Of a stretch of 64,000 bases of DNA, positions 50,121-59,374 are shown piece by piece. Location of the stretch: the NCBI GenBank assembly GCA_015478945.1, contig JABUQX010124014.1, forward strand, positions 1 through 64,000, written 5' to 3'. The notes below the pieces were generated by a model. That model ran no database searches, had not been told where the DNA came from, and saw only the letters and a list, made by a program, of their open reading frames with translations. The position numbers and the translations under genes are program-made. The DNA is from Trachelipus rathkii (Eukaryota; Arthropoda; Malacostraca; Isopoda; Trachelipodidae). How positions within the stretch are numbered: the first letter of the stretch is position 1; each line of letters begins with the position of its first letter.

Positions 50121-50500
50121 TGAATTTCTTTAAGTAATGTATAATAAACAGTACTTTTTAAAAATATACTGAAGTGATGATAGTGGTTTCATGCGAATCA
50201 ATAGACTCCCTTACTTAATAATGAATATTATTATAGTATAATTATAATTTTGACTATATAGATTTAATTATTTATTTATTTATATATTTATATTTAATAT
50301 AATTATTGATTTTATATAATTATATTATATTTAGTATTTTAAAATTTTCACCTTAATATATATAATTGTTAAAGCCTTGAAATGGGATATAGAAGTATAT
50401 TTCTCTAGACCGAAAGCTATATTAAGTCGGATATAATATAAATGATAATTTTAAAAATTGTTTAAATTACTAATAGGCAATAATATTCGTTAATTTTAAT
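50121..50500. other. AT-rich intergenic DNA
   Basis: Nothing recognised; ATTTA-type words at 50260-50300. Confidence 0.5.
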
Positions 50501-50504
50501 CAAT

Positions 50505-50665
50505 AATATATATCATATATATTAATATATATATATATATTAATATATTATATATAATAATTAATTATTATACTTATATATATAATTAATATATATAGGT
50601 ATATAAATATATATATAAATATTTCCGATATGGTATGTATATATTTATGTGGTATATATATATGA
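50505..50665. repeat. Degenerate TA array
   Basis: TATA and TTAATATA words with short pure TA runs near 50526-50540, grading into complex sequence. Confidence 0.7.
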
Positions 50666-50869
50666 GCGGTAGTATCTGATGGTATGTTCTTGGATTATAT
50701 TAAATAATATGCTCATTTTAACATTTTATAAAGTTTATATAATTATTTATTACATTCGCATATAAGAAAGATAATATAAGTTTCAAGAGAAATAATTCTT
50801 AAAGTCTATAAATTCAAATCAATTTCTATATGTAAAAAGTTTATTTTTTAGTGGAGTGAAAAATCTTTT

Positions 50870-51115
50870 TAAGTAATAATAATAATAAGAATAATTATAA
50901 TATATAATATAAATATAATTATAATATTAAATGTAAATAATAAATAAATAAATAAATATAATAATTAATTAAATAATTAATAATAATATAATACTTAAAT
51001 AATAATATAGGTACTAAGAATCAGCAAATGAAGAAGATGAAGAAGAAGAAAGAAGAGGAGAAGTCCAATGAAAGTAAGACTTCGAGAGAGATGAGAAGAC
51101 GAAGAAGCCCATATG
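50870..51115 (+). repeat. (AAT)n array passing into a (GAA)n purine tract
   Basis: AAT/AATA words at 50872-51010 are followed by plus-strand GAAGA words at 51029-51115. It has the same order and orientation as 10850-11165 and 11560-11780. Confidence 0.75.
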
Positions 51116-52042
51116 AAGTATCAGAAAAGAAAAGAACACAGACCTATAAATTGATAATAAGTTTTAAGAAGTTTCCGCTGGAGAGGAATATTTCGAGGTT
51201 CTGAGCCCTGATACACATGAAGCATAGAGTGAAATAAAAAATAATTGCAAAACTTGTTATCTGCTGTTTTGTAGATAAAGAAAACAATTCGAGAGTAATT
51301 AATAGCGAATGATATATAATAATAATATGAATAACAAACCTCATAAAAGATTGTGGAAAGTACACACAAGAATGGTTTAAGCATTTTTAATTTATATTCG
51401 CATGTTTCAATTTAGTATTAATGTTTTGATTAATTGTTAATTACTTAATATTAACTAAATCTTTAACGATATTATATAATTATCGAGAGAAATGACTATT
51501 CAAAACTAATGAAAATTAATATAATATATATTGTTAATAGATTATACTAAATATATTATAAATAACAAAATGGCCGAAATGAGAAATCGCCGTTTCTAAA
51601 GAAAACATATTCACCTCTAAAACATTCCATTCCGACCCTCAATATCACAGTCATAAAACAAAACTAGTTACAAGCTTGTACAGCCTAAGTAGGAGAAGAG
51701 TTCTTGGGTTTAATTGCTATGACCAGTTTCTGCCTTATTCCATAGAGACCTTCTCATACAATCTCTTTGAAATATAGCATTAACCACGTGAACTCCGTCG
51801 CTCTTTTTTCTTAATGAAATAGAGGGTCCTATCGACCCGAAACCTGTGCGCAGTAGCTCTAATATTGGACACTAAAAATAGCTATTATACAGCTACTTAA
51901 TAACTTTGTTAGTGTTTGTAAACCATATTTGCGTTGTATTATACCTTAACATCTTTATTAACTTTTTCTTGCTTTATACACGGATAGTTAGTTTCAGATT
52001 GCTGCTTACTACTCACATCTAATCTTTTTTTTTTGTTTTTAG
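51116..52042. other. Intergenic DNA, nothing recognised
   Basis: Overlapping minus-strand frames at 51121-51384 are Tyr/Phe/Cys-rich without a motif. The segment ends in a T-rich run and TAG at 52041-52042. Confidence 0.45.
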
Positions 52043-52131
52043 GTCGCACAGGATCGACGGGGCCTTCACCAAATCAAAACTGGCGTTACTTGCCCAAGCC
52101 GCCAATCCCCCGCATTGCATATCGTAGATGA
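52043..52131 (+). CDS. Candidate terminal exon after a strong polypyrimidine tract (low confidence)
   Basis: A T-run (52025-52040) ending in TTTTTAG precedes about 85 bases of distinctly GC-richer DNA. All three frames are open. The third encodes RTGSTGPSPNQNWRYLPKPP and ends at TGA 52129-52131. The first runs beyond 52140 and the second stops at TAG just before 52128. The frame therefore cannot be chosen, and no domain is recognised. The contrast in composition with the flanks is the main evidence. Confidence 0.2.
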
Positions 52132-52399
52132 TCAAATATATTTATGATATATCCATATAAATGATAGAAACCTTAAGCCGAACTTATTTTAATAGCATAA
52201 TTATATATAAAATTATTTGCCACTCTATATTATATCTGTCGACCTAGACGAGTAATTTTATCAAATGATCGTATTATGAAACTTTTATAATGTATCCATC
52301 ATTATTGTTTACTCTAAGGTATGCCTCAGTGAGATAATTAGGTAATTCATTGCAAATCGATTTAGAAAACTCACTTACTTAGTAAGCTCCGCCACTTTA

Positions 52400-52600
52400 A
52401 TACTAAAGATAATATATATGAATATATATACTATATATATAATATATTATATATGATTATATGATTATTGAATATATATATATTAATTATATTAATATAT
52501 ATATATTATAAATTAAATATAATAGTAAAATATAATTAAATATTAATATTATAATATTGATATATATATATATATAGATATATATTTATTAGTATATATA
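52400..52600. repeat. Degenerate TA-rich array
   Basis: TATA and TTATA words for about 200 bases, with a purer run at 52560-52576, ending exactly where the GGTGGGCAA word begins. Confidence 0.75.
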
Positions 52601-52702
52601 GGTGGGCAATTAACGGCGTTAAAGCGTCTCACAGTTATATATACCGTTAATTAACTATATTCATAGTTAATTTTTATTCGGTATAACTTATAACGCTTTA
52701 TA
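52601..52702. mobile_element. Possible hAT-like terminus with a long imperfect hairpin
   Basis: The segment opens with ggtgggcaattaacgg (52601-52616), similar to the GTGGGCA-type ends of many hAT elements. An imperfect palindrome follows. Left-arm blocks are taaagcgt (52620-52627), agttatatataccg (52633-52646) and attaactat (52650-52658). They pair with atagttaat (52663-52671), cggtataact (52679-52688) and acgcttta (52693-52700) around a loop of about 4 bases. No matching opposite terminus or transposase was found nearby. Confidence 0.35.
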
Positions 52703-52761
52703 TCGTATTTACGTGATTAGAAGGTAGACGGACATTATAACGAGTTATACATTGTATTATA

Positions 52762-52944
52762 TTATAACGGCTCTACACAAAGTAAGTGTGACGTGAGAAT
52801 TTGTTCTCCCTTAGAGCGCATTACCGTGTTATGTATTCCGGACTTGCCCGAAATTACACAGTTATCTCCTTCAAAAGTAAAGTTATGTACACCTTGCGCG
52901 AGATATACGATCTCAGGCGGTTCAATTTTTCTTCCATTGTTCAT
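52762..52944 (-). CDS. Hypothetical short frame (low confidence)
   Basis: A 60-codon frame beginning at an ATG (52942-52944) with balanced composition, for example PPEIVYLAQGVHNFTFEGDN. The opposite strand is also open for 67 codons over nearly the same bases, so at most one is meaningful. It lies directly beside the possible hAT-like terminus. No domain recognised. Confidence 0.12.
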   Translation of the reverse strand: MNNGRKIEPPEIVYLAQGVHNFTFEGDNCVISGKSGIHNTVMRSKGEQILTSHLLCVEPL

Positions 52945-52999
52945 TTCTAAAATAGCTAGTTCTAGAAATTCAAGATTTTTTTACACATCTGATTAAGTA

Positions 53000-54960
53000 T
53001 CTCTCAGAGTATTGCTCGCGAATTTGTTATTAACGCTAGATATTCAACCTTGTTTGTATTGCCAAAAATTTCTAAAGAACTCTCTCGCTCTCACTCGCTC
53101 TTATACACATGTCGTCAAAATGTCGCTCAAATTGAATGACTGACCATTTACAACGGTTATTATACTACACTTCATTTGCAGAACTTTGTGGAGAGCATGG
53201 TTAGATTGCTTAGAGAGCTAATCTGCACGGAGCTAGGAGATCTTGCGGCTCGCTATATCTTTGATGTGGTGTTGAAGTGTGACTGAGGGTTAACTAATAG
53301 AAAATGGTTTATATTGGTGATCGTGTTGGCCGATAGATTAAGTTCATTTAACCATCTATTATCGTGGGTTTGGACGGTATGACCTTCAGTGTGCCACCGT
53401 ATGGAATGGGTTGTCGGAATACTATAGTGAGAAAATATAATATTTCTATGTGATTCATCATATTCGCAAAAGCCGTTGTATAATTTTAATTAAAAATATA
53501 CTCTCACGATTATGTATATTTATAAAATACTTGTACTGGTAACGGTATCTTCTGTTTGTTAACTAATATATTAAAATTAACATTAGTATAGTTGAGTATT
53601 AATTAAGGTAATTATTAACGCTTCGGAATAGTATTTACTTTGTACATAGTGAGCAATAAGTAATCTGTCTATTAAAATAAGGTCAGCAAGCCTATAATTT
53701 ATATTTAATATGTCATGATAACTTAATTATACATTATTAGTAGTTAAAGGTAGATGAGGAATTACCGGATTCGAAATAATGACACTCGCGACCAGGACCT
53801 TTGTGTATAGAGATAATCGCTTAGTTCTGTGATACTGACTCAGTAGCACATGTTAATTACGCTTCGATGAAAAATAGAAGAAGATGCTATTAACTGCCAC
53901 GGTGACCGCTTGACCTTTTCTTTTGCGTGTCTCTACTTTCCTTCTCTTTGAGGGTCTCCTCTTGTATATACTCTATTATTTTCGATATACACCGCACGCC
54001 TTTGGTCTTCCATGGGTCAATTTTGGCCCAAATTTTTAACACTTACCCTTGTCCTTTTAGGGGAAGTCGATTTTTGAAGAACCCTAATTTTTTGAGAACC
54101 CTAGTAGATAAAATGTTGGACGATAACACGATAAGACTTTTGTTGAGTATACCGCATAGTAGGTTTTAGTACGATCAACCACGTCATAATATGCTCATTT
54201 CTTGCGTCGATACCACCTAATATTTTGTTCTTGTGAGTGAGCTGCAAACGGTGGCCCCTCAATTTTCTTACGATCTCTAAACCGCTTCGTATAAAGTTTA
54301 TTTGGCCCCCTCTAAATTTTTTTTTCAATCTTCGCTTGAGTAAAATTTTGAGAAATTTCATACTTTAAAGTTATGGCAATAATTGTTGTGATCAATAGCA
54401 CAACGCCTTTCGAAGAAAAGAAGTGTGGCCAAAAACAGGAGGTTGCGTCAGGCGACACACGAGTTAGTACCTTCGAGAACCTTTTTAGATCCTTGAACCA
54501 GTCGAAGCTCCCTCTCGCTAGAACTTACTTCTCGGTATCCCCTAGGAAGTCATATTTTCATTCGATTATCTTCGAGTTACCTCGACGCGTGTGGCATGTA
54601 ATTATAAACCTCGCACGGTTAATTTTGGGGAATAACTTTGGGGGCTAGTTAGAGACTCGCCTTGTTTGATGAATGTTCTTTGTATACGTTTCATCACTTA
54701 CATGATTATGAGCTCTCAAGTGGATATATGTCGGGACATTAATCCCTTTTCCTATCTCTCGCACACTATGGGTGGCTCATTGCATTGCACCTACGTCTTC
54801 TACATTACAATATTTGGGCACCGCTCGCCACCCAGTGCAGATTTTACGCGTTGTTTCCTTGTCTAGCTTGATCCGTCACATATTTCGCACTTATTTTTAA
54901 ACGATATTCTGTACGCGATGTATGGACCTAACCCTAACTTGAACACTACACACGTGCGCG
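53000..54960. other. Less AT-biased intergenic DNA, short unassigned frames
   Basis: GC is higher than in most of the window. Short frames at 53927-54169, 54373-54648 and 54666-54866 (plus strand) and 54101-54361 (minus strand) have mixed composition, but no domain, splice context or consistent strand supports a gene. A ctaaccctaac word near 54931 is only two telomere-like units and is taken as chance. Confidence 0.4.
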
Positions 54961-54964
54961 TCGC

Positions 54965-55210
54965 ACGACACACACACACACACACCACACCAACACATAA
55001 TTAGGAGATAATATAAACAGCAGCTAGTATAGAATACCATTGTCAATGAGAGAAATTTCTCATCGTACCATGGAGTTTATTAATTTCTTGCAGCACATCT
55101 TAAATATAGATGGTATAGCACCACAACACACACACACACAACTTACACTTTATACACACGATTCACTATGACACTTACAAACACTGGCCATAGACACTTA
55201 CATTTACACT
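54965..55210. repeat. (CA)n microsatellites and CA-rich sequence
   Basis: (AC)n runs at about 54969-54986 and 55124-55140, with ACACTTACA-type words at 55145-55210. The phrase ttcactatgacacttaca at 55162-55179 recurs at 58788-58806, indicating a dispersed repeat. Confidence 0.75.
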
Positions 55211-55640
55211 TATACTTCAGTGGAGCGGGTGGCCGCACACAGCAAATAGGCTCTCAACACTTTTGCATCTTTCTAGAAGGAGGTACAATTTTTGTACCAA
55301 CCAAATTTGAAACCATAAGGTCGGGATGAGATTTTAATATTTTGATCACTTTCCGTTGTTGAGGTGTAGCATATAGGTCCGCAATGTGATTATTGAACAG
55401 TCATTTTTTACCCGTATGAATAGCGATGTTGTAATGATCACCTCACACTAGAGAGTATCATACCTAGGCATTCTTCTAGTACTTAGTCTAATGTGACAGT
55501 ATCCACTGAGAGGGATCTTTTATATTTGTGGAGGACCACACTACCCTAAAACTATTCTTGAAATAGTCATCTTGATGGTTCCCGAATCACCGGGTTAAGA
55601 AGTATCTAGTGATGTTGCTATTAGGTGTTCTCATGCCGAC
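55211..55640. other. Intergenic DNA, nothing recognised
   Basis: Complex sequence without open frames or tandem repeats. Confidence 0.45.
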
Positions 55641-55649
55641 ATTAATCTA

Positions 55650-55815
55650 TGAGTGCCAAGCCGACGTGTACTGCCGAAAGTGACGTCGAGTGCCAAGTTG
55701 AGTTGCGACAATGAGTGCCAATGAGTCGCGCACTAGTGAGTGCCAATGAGTGCCAAGTGAGTCCCACATAGTGCCAAGTGAGTGGCCACATTATGGTGCC
55801 AACTGAGTGCCACCT
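55650..55815. repeat. GAGTGCCAA minisatellite
   Basis: At least seven GTGCCAA words occur in 165 bases (starting near 55652, 55689, 55715, 55739, 55749, 55770 and 55796), plus a final GTGCCAC near 55807. Spacing is irregular, 10 to 37 bases, so it is a diverged short tandem repeat. Confidence 0.8.
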
Positions 55816-56690
55816 CGATCCTTTTTCCAGCCCTTTGCACTTACAGCCCTCTCCTCTTGGAACAATCTACCGAACTGCCTACAGACTGCGCTCGTCGATC
55901 CCCTAGGCTCGAAACATGCCAGCCGTACTTGTATGAAGAATACAGATACCTTGGCTGAGTATATTACAATCTGCTAGAATGGCTTCCGACATGCGCTGTG
56001 ACATAATGACTTCTTTTTCCTAGACTCCATATACTCATTCTAATAAACTACACCCGAGACTACCGCGACACTCTCTCACTCGCACATACACGCACATTCA
56101 CTAGTGACACTTACTCAAGACATCCACAATCATGCTCAGTATTACATTAAACCGATATAGTCAGTCGCGCTAACTTGTAGCATTAAATTCTCACAGCAAT
56201 TCTGAGATTTGTATGTTGTAGTTGAGATGGGCGAATTCGAACAGAGTTCTTGGGAGAGACTTTAGAATATTAAGATATCGGCACTTGAGTTCCAGTAACA
56301 GGAATGCCTCATACTTGGGAGCGAAGTAGGCGAATTCAGGCGATTAAAGATTGTGGCACCTACAGGGCAGTATGATGCCTAACGAAGAATAGAGATAGCG
56401 AGTTAGTTCATCTCACTTGGATGTGGAGTAGAGATCGCGCAGTGTGTTTGATTGATGGGTCAAGTAGGAGGCCGTCATATCGTGATATTGGTAGTTGATA
56501 TGACTCACTCGTTGTGGTGGATATGAAAATTGGGACCGTAAAGCTCTGTCAGGCAATTGTCACTGAGTATTAGCTCCAACCACAGTGAGTCGTAGAGGTC
56601 TAGTCCAGAGTTTGACTGTTCGTCTGTGAAGCTCTCCCCCTTAGTTGCGAGTGGGAAGTTCTGATCCTACTGTTTGCGAGACGGACGATA
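55816..56690. other. Intergenic DNA of near-balanced composition
   Basis: Higher GC than most of the window but no frame above 60 codons and no repeat unit recognised. Confidence 0.45.
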
Positions 56691-56995
56691 TTCATTGATC
56701 TCATCACGAGAAGAACGGACTGGGATAATCATCCAAGGACCGAGCAGGCGGTAGGACGGACCGCTCGCACGTCTCGTCTTCTCGAGCCCGACCTCGCGTG
56801 AGCCGCGCCATCACGGCTACTTGCGCAGCATTTTCCACTACTGCTGTTATCTCTGTTTCCCCACGCCTGACCCGTGTGCTCTGCGCCGAGGCAGCGTATA
56901 TTATATTCTTCCGCACGGTACCGTTCGGCGCGAGCGATGAAGGCGCGTGGCTGACGGTGTTATGCGCTCGAATCCGATCGCGCATAAAGTGAAAA
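56691..56995. other. GC-rich island with open frames on both strands
   Basis: About 300 bases with high GC and many CpG dinucleotides, ending sharply at about 56990 where AT-rich DNA begins. A 93-codon minus-strand frame (56704-56985) and a 64-codon plus-strand frame (56798-56992) overlap. Both have Ala/Arg/Thr/Ser-rich mixed composition and neither shows a domain. It may be an exon, a CpG-rich regulatory segment or a fragment of a GC-rich transposon. Confidence 0.3.
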
Positions 56996-57575
56996 AGTTA
57001 TTAATATTAGATTTAAATGAAAATTAACATAAATAGCATATATTATTAATTTTCATACTTAAACATTACTAAGAGAATTTCCTTCAGAAATTATACTATG
57101 AGTCATGTCATTTCTATATTTATTTTTATTATTACATCTTATAAACTCAATATATATATTTTTGTATTAAAACATTTTCGCTAACCTAAAGAACTCACTG
57201 GGTATACTCATTACATTACAGCTATTATTATCACGAGTATATTTAGTCTGAGGTGCTATAGGCGATTAATTTATTTATAATATCTATTAATATATTTTAC
57301 TTTAATAATAATTTAATAATATTATAAATTTATTATATAAAAAATTGATATTGTTAAGTAAAGTAAATAAAAATTAAAAGGAGTGTCTGAATATATTAAA
57401 ACATTTTAATTTACTAATAACTTTCATATATATTGTACGAAATATTTTTACTATAAAAACATTATACATTTAGACATTAATACTTAAAAGCATTATAAAA
57501 GTATAATATCAGTTATAACAATAGGAAGGTGTTATATCACACGTGTATAAATGACACCATATATGGGGGGTTATA
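56996..57575. other. AT-rich intergenic DNA, nothing recognised
   Basis: Sharp return to AT-rich sequence with no frames. Confidence 0.5.
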
Positions 57576-57579
57576 GTAA

Positions 57580-57700
57580 ATAATGCTTTTGTTTTTTACT
57601 GCTTTTAACATGCTTTACTTTTCTCACTGTCCATTTATACTCTATATATATGGACTTTTAAATCACTGCTTTTATGCTTTAAGCTGCACTGCTTAGAGAT
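57580..57700. repeat. ACTGCTTT-type repeat, left patch
   Basis: Words tgctttt, actgcttttaacatgcttta, actgctttta and tgctttaagctgcactgctt recur within 120 bases. They are clearly related to the tandem repeat at 58150-58320. Confidence 0.6.
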
Positions 57701-57710
57701 AGACTATGCC

Positions 57711-58007
57711 TTAACTCACAATACATACATACCTTAAGCAGTAAACGGAGCAGTCACACAACAATAGAGGTTTGACCGTACACCTTAGGGGGATTAGTAT
57801 GCTTTTGTAGTAATTTACTTTTGCTTGTCCTACTGCCTTTAACTTGTGAACTGCTGGTAAACTCTGGTTGCCGAGGATATCGCTTATGCAAAGAGAGCTT
57901 TCAGAGCCTTGGAATACCTGGTGAAACCTTTTACGACTTCTAGTTAGATCTCCTGTCATCATATTATAAACGCCTGCGTTGCTTCTCAAAAGACACTCAA
58001 CATACAT
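57711..58007 (-). CDS. Hypothetical frame between two ACTGCTTT repeats (low confidence)
   Basis: A 98-codon frame from ATG at 58005-58007, with mixed composition and several Cys near the C-terminus (LLLCDCSVYCLRYVC). No recognised domain. It fills most of the unique sequence between the two related repeat patches, so it may belong to a repeat unit rather than a gene. Confidence 0.15.
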   Translation of the reverse strand: MYVECLLRSNAGVYNMMTGDLTRSRKRFHQVFQGSESSLCISDILGNQSLPAVHKLKAVGQAKVNYYKSILIPLRCTVKPLLLCDCSVYCLRYVCIVS

Positions 58008-58149
58008 TCACATACTTAAAGCAGTCAGAAGCACAATGTGAGCACAAGACAGCAGGGCGAGGCAGGACTACTCCATGTAATCTCACCGCTTTTTCACGCG
58101 AGGAGACCCAGTGGTAGCGTCTCTCTCGATTATTCATATCTGGGCTTTT

Positions 58150-58320
58150 AAAAAACTGCTTAACTTTCGCTTTACTGCTTCACTTTCCTGCTTTACTGGC
58201 TTTTAACATTCTGGGGCTTACTGCTTTAACTTTCCTGCTTACTGCTTTTAACTTTCTGCTTTACTGCTTTAACTTTCTGCTTTACTGTTTTAACTCATAT
58301 GTTTACTATTTAAGCTCATA
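58150..58320. repeat. Tandem repeat, unit about 20-22 bp (CTTTACTGCTTTAACTTTC)
   Basis: Successive copies are marked by aactttc/cactttc near 58161, 58182, 58228, 58250 and 58271, interleaved with ctttactgc. Copies decay towards 58320. The 57580-57700 patch shares the same words. Confidence 0.8.
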
Positions 58321-58932
58321 TATTTAATTAACATTCATTACGCTGTCTCTGTATAATTGTGATATAAGTTCACACTTTTTATTTATTTTAGATTATTATC
58401 GTTTTCATTTATGTTTTATAGTTGTATAATAAAATATTTTCAATTAATTTTTATCTCAGTTTTAATCTTGATAGAATTACAGTAGTATAAGTTCAGTGTT
58501 AGGTTAGTGCCTATTGTTATATGATAATTAGAAGAGACAGCACGCACACACAAAATAGGATATCACACTACAATAATTGTTTATTTGACAAATCTTTTTA
58601 CAAAAACATGTGTGAAAATGGCTTTGCTGTTTCGTGGTACGAGAACGTCTAAGTTGATTAATGAAACTATACTCTAAAGCGTTCACTCGACACACATGAC
58701 ACTCAAATCACACACACTTTACCAACTCTTTACTCATAAACAATCCAGATCCCTCATATGCACACTATATAAGCATACTCTCACACATTCACTATGACAC
58801 TTACATTTAAAGACCAGTATATAGCTTAGAAATGTGAATTACGAGCTTGAGCTAATTGCTAGAGACAGAACTTCTACCTTTCGGAAACGGATTCTCATAT
58901 ACTAAAAATTTCCCTGTTCTATGATAGGAGCA
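58321..58932. other. Intergenic DNA with a recurring CA-rich phrase
   Basis: Contains the phrase ttcactatgacacttaca (58788-58806), also present at 55162-55179. Nothing else recognised. Confidence 0.4.
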
Positions 58933-58933
58933 G

Positions 58934-59374
58934 GCAATTTTTTTCAATTCGAAGCGTTTCCGAGTCCGAGTTTGACACACGGGATGCACTCGCATGACTG
59001 AGGATTTAACACGACTATATGACCATTTTCTATCACTTTACAACCTCCAATCCTACACTAAATTTTATAGTTACCAAGTGCGCACGCTTGATCTTCACCT
59101 TCTACTGACACAGATCAATGGATGTTAAAACTCTTATAGCTCTCCAACTAACACAGATTTTACCACTTGATATCAGCTCTGAATGCATGATCTTTAGTAT
59201 CTCTGCATACAAACCAAACATTCTATAGGATAGCGCGCTAGATCATATAATTACAACTCTGTATTAAGTAACAAAAAAGGAATATACTATAGCTAGGCGT
59301 TTCCAGAAGTGTCAGAGTGGCAGGCCCCTTGTAAACATAACGACTCGAAACGCTTCGAATTTGAAAAAAATTTA
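58934..59374. mobile_element. Foldback / MITE-like element with inverted repeats
   Basis: The left end aatttttttcaattcgaag (58936 onward), continuing cgtttccgagtc, is matched in reverse complement by the right end gactcgaaacgcttcgaatt (59343 onward), continuing tgaaaaaaattt to 59374. Similarity weakens but continues inward for about 30 more bases on each side, giving inverted repeats of roughly 60 bases around about 310 bases without a frame. No clear target-site duplication is visible. This fits a non-autonomous DNA transposon or foldback element. Confidence 0.6.

Noticed and set aside
52793..52996. 67-codon plus-strand frame opposite the 52762-52944 frame
   Set aside because: Mutually exclusive with the opposite strand. 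No motif on either, and kept only as a low-confidence note for the minus strand.
54930..54942. Telomere-like cctaaccctaac word
   Set aside because: Only two units, with no array. Expected by chance in 64 kb.
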